DNA of 64,000 nucleotides. Source: Pedobacter aquatilis. Lineage in GTDB: Bacteria; Bacteroidota; Bacteroidia; Sphingobacteriales; Sphingobacteriaceae. The notes under the pieces were generated by a model. It was not told the DNA's origin, did not search any database, and worked only from the letters and a program-made list of their open reading frames with translations. This document shows, piece by piece, positions 60,123 to 64,000 of this stretch; position 1 is the first letter of the stretch, and every line of letters starts with the position of its first letter. The stretch spans positions 248,001 through 312,000 of the forward strand of contig NZ_JAUFPW010000036.1 in the NCBI RefSeq assembly GCF_030409415.1, read 5' to 3'. The translations under genes were made by a program, and so were the position numbers.

Positions 60123-60724
60123 ATGGCGTTTTCATTAACTGCAAAATTGGGGAAATTGTTGGCCTACTGGGGAGAAATGGCAGCGGGAAATCTACTTTAC
60201 TTAAAATAATATTCGGTAGCGTGAAAGCCGATTTCAAATTTCTGAAAATTAACGAGAGCATAATCGATAAAGGATATCTTTCTCAAAACCTCTCCTATCT
60301 TCCACAAGATAATTTTATTCCTTTAAAACTTACAGTTAAAAAAGCGGTTGAAATATTTTGCAGCGAATATAAAAGTGAAATACTGAAAATAGAATTGATT
60401 GCAAATAATCTGAATTACAGATTTTGTGAACTTTCTGGTGGAAACCAAAGGTTAATAGAAGCTTTGGTAATAATTTACGGTGATGCTGAGTTTATTCTTT
60501 TAGATGAACCATTTTCACAATTAGCGCCATTAATGGTTGAGGAATTAAAATTTCACATCGATTTAGCAAAAAAGCATAAAGGAGTAATTATTACAGACCA
60601 TTATTACAATTCTATCATAGACATTGCCGACAGAATTGTATTACTACACAATGGTTGTAATTATCAAATAAAAGATAGAAATGATTTAATTCTTTATGGT
60701 TATTTACCAGAAAATAAATATTAA
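60065..60724 (+). CDS. ABC transporter ATP-binding protein
   Basis: A 219-residue ATPase. Walker A GLLGRNGSGKSTLLK (residues about 33-47), Q-loop region LSYLPQDNFIPLKL, signature LSGGNQRLIEAL, Walker B EFILLDEPFSQLAPL, and switch His in ITDHYYNSI. The signature has N where most have E-Q. It belongs to the broad exporter-type ATPases. The only adjacent membrane protein is the overlapping 120-residue one, which may form the membrane part as a homodimer. No further permease follows; the next gene is amn on the other strand. Confidence 0.9.
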   Translation: MQELTIDSVTHNFNKQAILNGVFINCKIGEIVGLLGRNGSGKSTLLKIIFGSVKADFKFLKINESIIDKGYLSQNLSYLPQDNFIPLKLTVKKAVEIFCSEYKSEILKIELIANNLNYRFCELSGGNQRLIEALVIIYGDAEFILLDEPFSQLAPLMVEELKFHIDLAKKHKGVIITDHYYNSIIDIADRIVLLHNGCNYQIKDRNDLILYGYLPENKY

Positions 60725-60739
60725 AATTTAAGGCAAAAA

Positions 60740-60762
60740 AAAGACCAGCTTTAGCTGATCCG
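60740..60762 (-). terminator. terminator of the AMP nucleosidase gene
   Basis: On the minus strand GATCAGC (60760-60754), loop TAAA, GCTGGTC (60749-60743) then TTTTTTTTG: a 7-bp stem with one U-G pair and an eight-T run, 50 bases beyond the stop of the gene at 60810-61673. Confidence 0.8.
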
Positions 60763-60809
60763 AAATTATTAAACTTTTAGCCTTGAGATTAATACCTCAC
60801 AAAATAAAA

Positions 60810-61673
60810 TTAAAACAATAAGTGCTTAACAGTTAGTCCGTTGTTTATTAATTGTTTTAAAGAATCTATACCAATTCTCAAATGCGTTTCCACATATTTC
60901 TCTGTTACGCTGCTATCACTTTCTGCTGTTTTAACACCTTCTGGTATCATCGGTTGATCTGAAACTAATAATAAAGCACCAGTTGGAATTTTATTGGCAA
61001 AACCTGTTGTAAAAATGGTTGCCGTTTCCATATCTACCGCCATTGCTCTTAAAGTTTTTAGATATTTTTTAAAATCTTTATCGTGCTCCCATACACGTCT
61101 GTTGGTTGTGTAGCAAGTTCCAGTCCAGTAATCTCTGCCATGATCGCGAATGGTTGTTGAGATCGCTTTTTGCAAAGCGAATGCAGGTAATGCAGGTACT
61201 TCTGCGGGCAAGTAATCGTTTGATGTACCTTCTCCCCTAATTGCTGCGATTGGTAAAATTAAATCACCTAACTGGTTTTTCTTTTTCAACCCACCACATT
61301 TACCTAAAAACAATACTGATTTTGGTTTTATAGCAGTTAGTAAATCCATCATCGTAGCAGCAAGTGGGCTACCCATACCAAAATTGATAATGGTTATGCC
61401 ATTTGCAGTTACACTTTGCATCGGCTTATCTAAACCCATAATTGGCGCATTATCATTCCATTCAGAAAACATGCTCACATATTTACTAAAGTTAGTTAAT
61501 AGAATATAATCGCCAAACTGATCTAGTGGCCGGCCCGTATAACGAGGCAACCAGTTTTTTACAATTTCATCTTTTGATTTTAAACCTGATTTTACAGGAG
61601 ATTCTACTTCCTTAATTTTTTTAGATTTCTCTACAATCGCTTCATCTTTTTTTACGTCTTTTTCTTCGTTCAT
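60810..61673 (-). CDS. amn: AMP nucleosidase
   Basis: A 287-residue enzyme that cleaves AMP to adenine and ribose 5-phosphate. It has the nucleoside phosphorylase fold. FGMGSPLAATMMDLLTAIKP-type residues (about 98-118), SVLFLGKCGGLKKKNQLGDL (about 120-140) and a MAVDMETATIFTTGFANKIP stretch near residue 215 hold the substrate-binding residues. It is shorter than the E. coli enzyme (about 484 residues), lacking its regulatory N-terminal domain; the first 45 residues here are a charged Lys/Glu-rich tail of low complexity. This short form is usual in Bacteroidota. Monocistronic. Confidence 0.93.
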   Translation of the reverse strand: MNEEKDVKKDEAIVEKSKKIKEVESPVKSGLKSKDEIVKNWLPRYTGRPLDQFGDYILLTNFSKYVSMFSEWNDNAPIMGLDKPMQSVTANGITIINFGMGSPLAATMMDLLTAIKPKSVLFLGKCGGLKKKNQLGDLILPIAAIRGEGTSNDYLPAEVPALPAFALQKAISTTIRDHGRDYWTGTCYTTNRRVWEHDKDFKKYLKTLRAMAVDMETATIFTTGFANKIPTGALLLVSDQPMIPEGVKTAESDSSVTEKYVETHLRIGIDSLKQLINNGLTVKHLLF

Positions 61674-61788
61674 ATATTTTTATTCTTTAAATAATATAAG
61701 AAATTTCTATCAAACTAACAAATTCAATTTTAGCACTGTATTAATCCAGCATAAAATCAATATGCTAAGAAATTCTTATTGTTAAAAA

Positions 61789-61817
61789 AAATCCTTCCCG
61801 ATGTTTGGGAAGGATTT
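61789..61817 (-). terminator. terminator of the clpP-clpX operon
   Basis: AAATCCTTCCC (61789-61799), loop GATGTTT, GGGAAGGATTT (61807-61817) form an 11-bp perfect stem directly after clpX (stop at 61823). On the minus strand it is followed by TTTTAAC. Confidence 0.9.
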
Positions 61818-61822
61818 GAATT

Positions 61823-63061
61823 TTATGCGGCTTGCAACTTTTTAAAGTCGGCCTTTTCAAATTTCTCTATCGCATAATCGAGATTAATGTGTAGCTCTTT
61901 CACATCATTTTGCGTAGGTGTATCGAACATGGCATCGAGCATAATTGCCTCGCAAATAGACCTTAGTCCACGTGCACCAAGCTTGTATTCCATTGCTTTA
62001 TCTACAATAAAATCTAACACTTCCTCATCAAAAACTAACTTTACATCTTCGTATTCGAAAAGCTTTTCGTATTGCTTAGTTAATGCGTTCTTAGGTGCTG
62101 TAAGAATATTTCTAAGTGTTTCCTTATCCAGCGGATTTAAGTGCGAAAGAACCGGAATACGTCCGATTAACTCCGGAATTAAACCAAATGATTTTAAATC
62201 TTGAGGAGTAATATACTTGTAAAGGTTTTTCAAATCTAAAACTGTGTCATCTTTCTTAGTTTTAAAACCTACAGCTTGCGTACGTAAACGATTTGCTATT
62301 TTACGTTCTATACCATCAAAAGCACCACCACAAATAAATAAAATATTGTTGGTGTTTACCGGAATCATCTTTTGATCTGGATGTTTACGTCCGCCCTGAG
62401 GTGGAACATTAACAATTGTACCTTCCAAAATCTTTAATAAAGCTTGTTGTACACCCTCTCCAGATACATCACGTGTAATTGATGGATTATCGCTCTTACG
62501 TGCTACTTTATCCACTTCATCGATATAAACTATACCACGTTCAGCAGCAGCAACATCATAATCAGCAGCTTGCAATAAACGTGTTAAAATGCTTTCCACA
62601 TCTTCACCTACATAACCAGCCTCGGTTAATACAGTTGCATCGCAAATACAAAAAGGTACATGCAAGATTTTTGCAATTGTTTTAGCCAGTAGGGTTTTTC
62701 CCGTTCCGGTTTCTCCAACCAGCATAATGTTCGATTTTTCAATCTCAATTTCGTCCTTATCAATTTTTTGATTTAAACGTTTATAGTGATTGTAAACTGC
62801 AACAGATAATACTTTTTTTGCATCATCCTGACCGATAACATATTGATCTAAATGCTGCTTTATTTCTAACGGCTTTAATAAAGTAAGTGCCGATTGAATA
62901 CCTTTGCTGCTTTTTGTACCTAGCTCTTGCGCAAGCAATTGATTAGCTTGGGTTACACACTTATCGCAGATAAATGCATCCATGCCTTCAATTAACATTA
63001 AAGTTTCATGCTTGCCAGAGTGGCAGAATGAGCAACGGGATTCTTTATTTTGTTTCGCCAT
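61823..63061 (-). CDS. clpX: ATP-dependent Clp protease ATP-binding subunit ClpX
   Basis: A 412-residue AAA+ unfoldase that feeds proteins to ClpP. Start taken at the ATG at 63061 ([20 protein letters not shown]); the in-frame ATGs further upstream would extend it into clpP. N-terminal zinc-binding domain with CSFC and CDKC (residues about 10-40). Walker [13 protein letters not shown], pore loop GYVGEDVES, Walker [11 protein letters not shown], and LIGRIPV, the IGF-loop region is less clear here. The C-terminal [20 protein letters not shown] is typical. It overlaps the end of clpP by 17 bases, which couples translation. Confidence 0.97.
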   Translation of the reverse strand: MAKQNKESRCSFCHSGKHETLMLIEGMDAFICDKCVTQANQLLAQELGTKSSKGIQSALTLLKPLEIKQHLDQYVIGQDDAKKVLSVAVYNHYKRLNQKIDKDEIEIEKSNIMLVGETGTGKTLLAKTIAKILHVPFCICDATVLTEAGYVGEDVESILTRLLQAADYDVAAAERGIVYIDEVDKVARKSDNPSITRDVSGEGVQQALLKILEGTIVNVPPQGGRKHPDQKMIPVNTNNILFICGGAFDGIERKIANRLRTQAVGFKTKKDDTVLDLKNLYKYITPQDLKSFGLIPELIGRIPVLSHLNPLDKETLRNILTAPKNALTKQYEKLFEYEDVKLVFDEEVLDFIVDKAMEYKLGARGLRSICEAIMLDAMFDTPTQNDVKELHINLDYAIEKFEKADFKKLQAA

Positions 63062-63752
63062 TTTTTCTTGCGTTTCTCGATAATACTTCATCAATCATAC
63101 CAAATCCTTTTGCTTCTTCAGCACTCATCCAGTAATCACGATCTGAAGCTTTCTCTACCCAATCATAAGTTTGACCAGAGTGCTCTGCAATAATATCGTA
63201 TAATTCTTTTTTCAATTTTAACATTTCTCTCAGGTTAATCTCCATATCTGAAGCTACACCTTGTGCACCACCTGACGGTTGGTGAATCATTACTCTTGAG
63301 TGTGGTAGAGCTGAACGCTTACCTTCTGCACCTGCAACCAATAATACTGCACCCATTGATGCCGCCATACCTGTACAGATTGTTGCAACATCTGGTTGGA
63401 TATATTGCATGGTATCATAAATACCTAAACCTGCATACACAGAACCTCCTGGAGAATTAATGTAAATCTGAATGTCTCTTTCAGCATCAGTTGATTGCAA
63501 AAACAACAACTGCGCCTGGATAATATTTGCGTTTTGATCATAAATCGCATCACCTAAAAAGATAATACGATCCATCATTAATCTAGAAAACACATCCATT
63601 TGAGCTACGTTCAACTGGCGTTCTTCTATAATATAAGGCGTCATATTCTGAGGGTTCAGATTCGCCTGTGCAATAAATTTATCTACGTGTAAACCGCCAA
63701 TTCCCTGATGTTTAACGGCAAATTTTCTGAATTCTTGTGAATCTATGTTCAT
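63045..63752 (-). CDS. clpP: ATP-dependent Clp protease proteolytic subunit ClpP
   Basis: A 235-residue serine protease that forms the 14-mer chamber. The catalytic triad is Ser132 in TGMAASMGAVLL, His157 in VMIHQPSGGAQG, and Asp206 in ASDRDYWMSA. The N-terminus is longer than that of E. coli, about 30 residues before the conserved YIIEERQLN, and is a likely propeptide cleaved on maturation. Order clpP then clpX on the minus strand is the normal operon. A minus-7-like TAACTTTG (63815-63808) and a leader hairpin (63773-63808) precede it. A tig gene usually precedes clpP, but the window ends before any upstream gene. Confidence 0.97.
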   Translation of the reverse strand: MNIDSQEFRKFAVKHQGIGGLHVDKFIAQANLNPQNMTPYIIEERQLNVAQMDVFSRLMMDRIIFLGDAIYDQNANIIQAQLLFLQSTDAERDIQIYINSPGGSVYAGLGIYDTMQYIQPDVATICTGMAASMGAVLLVAGAEGKRSALPHSRVMIHQPSGGAQGVASDMEINLREMLKLKKELYDIIAEHSGQTYDWVEKASDRDYWMSAEEAKGFGMIDEVLSRNARKNGETK

Positions 63753-63772
63753 GGTTTCGTTTTACGATTATA

Positions 63773-63815
63773 GTTTGGTGTTAAACGCCGACTAGCGTAT
63801 TGCCAAACAAAGTTA
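63773..63815 (-). promoter_or_regulatory. clpP promoter element and leader hairpin
   Basis: On the minus strand TAACTTTG (63815-63808) fits the minus-7 consensus. It is followed by GTTTGG (63808-63803), ACGC (63798-63795), loop, GCGT (63788-63785) and CCAAAC (63778-63773), giving a bulged hairpin in the leader. No TTTG is at the expected minus-33 distance. Confidence 0.45.
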
Positions 63816-64000
63816 TAATTTTAACAAATATTTCTTGAAGTTGGTTAATTTCCGTGCCAATTTATCTAATTAAAGGCACATGCAAAATTATTCTGTTTAA
63901 CAAATGACAATATAATTTCTTAAACGACTAGAAATACAATGAGCACGACTCAATAATATTCTATAATATCCAAATAATGAACAAATTAGGAACTAATAAC
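63816..64000. other. AT-rich end of window, no gene seen
   Basis: No frame with coding support reaches the window end. A short AT-rich stretch with no repeat or RNA that I recognise. It probably holds the remaining clpP promoter parts and the 3' region of the next gene. Confidence 0.5.

Overview
The window is AT-rich chromosomal DNA of a Bacteroidota bacterium, most likely of the family Sphingobacteriaceae (Pedobacter-like). This rests on the gene content (DUF2851, DUF4254, DUF4290, DUF4173 and DUF2975 families, a short 286-residue primary sigma factor, a Rho with a long disordered insert, a TolC-fused CusA pump), on Bacteroidota promoters (TTTG, 19-20 bases, TAnnTTTG) in front of several genes, and on the near absence of strong Shine-Dalgarno sites. 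The genus is an inference from remembered protein similarity. There is no phage, insertion sequence, CRISPR array or rRNA.

Positions 1-22300 form a stress and efflux region. It holds a GlxA-type AraC regulator, a complete RND pump (adaptor, permease and outer-membrane channel, minus strand), a GrpB-family protein, catalase-peroxidase KatG, a three-gene export operon (ABC membrane domain without an ATPase, HlyD adaptor, TolC channel) and a heavy-metal RND system. In that system the CusA/CzcA permease is fused to its TolC partner, and two small secreted proteins flank it.

Positions 22300-51700 are mostly housekeeping: tRNA-Leu(GAG), a PhnP-like hydrolase, LolA, FtsK, an ankyrin protein, DUF2851, an EamA transporter, PyrF, Rho, PssA, an Hpt protein, FolK, SppA, a PolX-like protein, DUF4254, a GT9 glycosyltransferase, SixA, DUF4290, MurA, cystathionine beta-synthase, DprA, an S41 protease, a HAD-like pseudoenzyme pair and LolD.

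Positions 51800-64000 carry a small regulon (membrane protein, winged-helix regulator, DUF4173, small membrane protein) with a duplicated palindromic promoter element. SucC follows, with a perfect 28-bp palindrome in its leader. Then come an XRE regulator with two DUF2975 membrane proteins, the primary sigma factor, a small ABC unit, AMP nucleosidase and the clpP-clpX operon.

The spaces between genes are unusually rich in dispersed repeats. At least five families recur within 64 kb: a roughly 110-bp element with five conserved blocks, CGTCATT-type repeats, GCCACGGAA repeats, TAAGTTTTAAGT palindromes and GATGTGAGATGGAAAA-type palindromes. A plant-telomere-like (TTTAGGG) array overlaps the end of the PolX-like gene. 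The observations most worth following are the dispersed repeat family, the duplicated operator, the sucC palindrome, the internal signal peptide in the CusA-TolC fusion, the ATPase-less ABC exporter and the loss of the polymerase active site in PolX.
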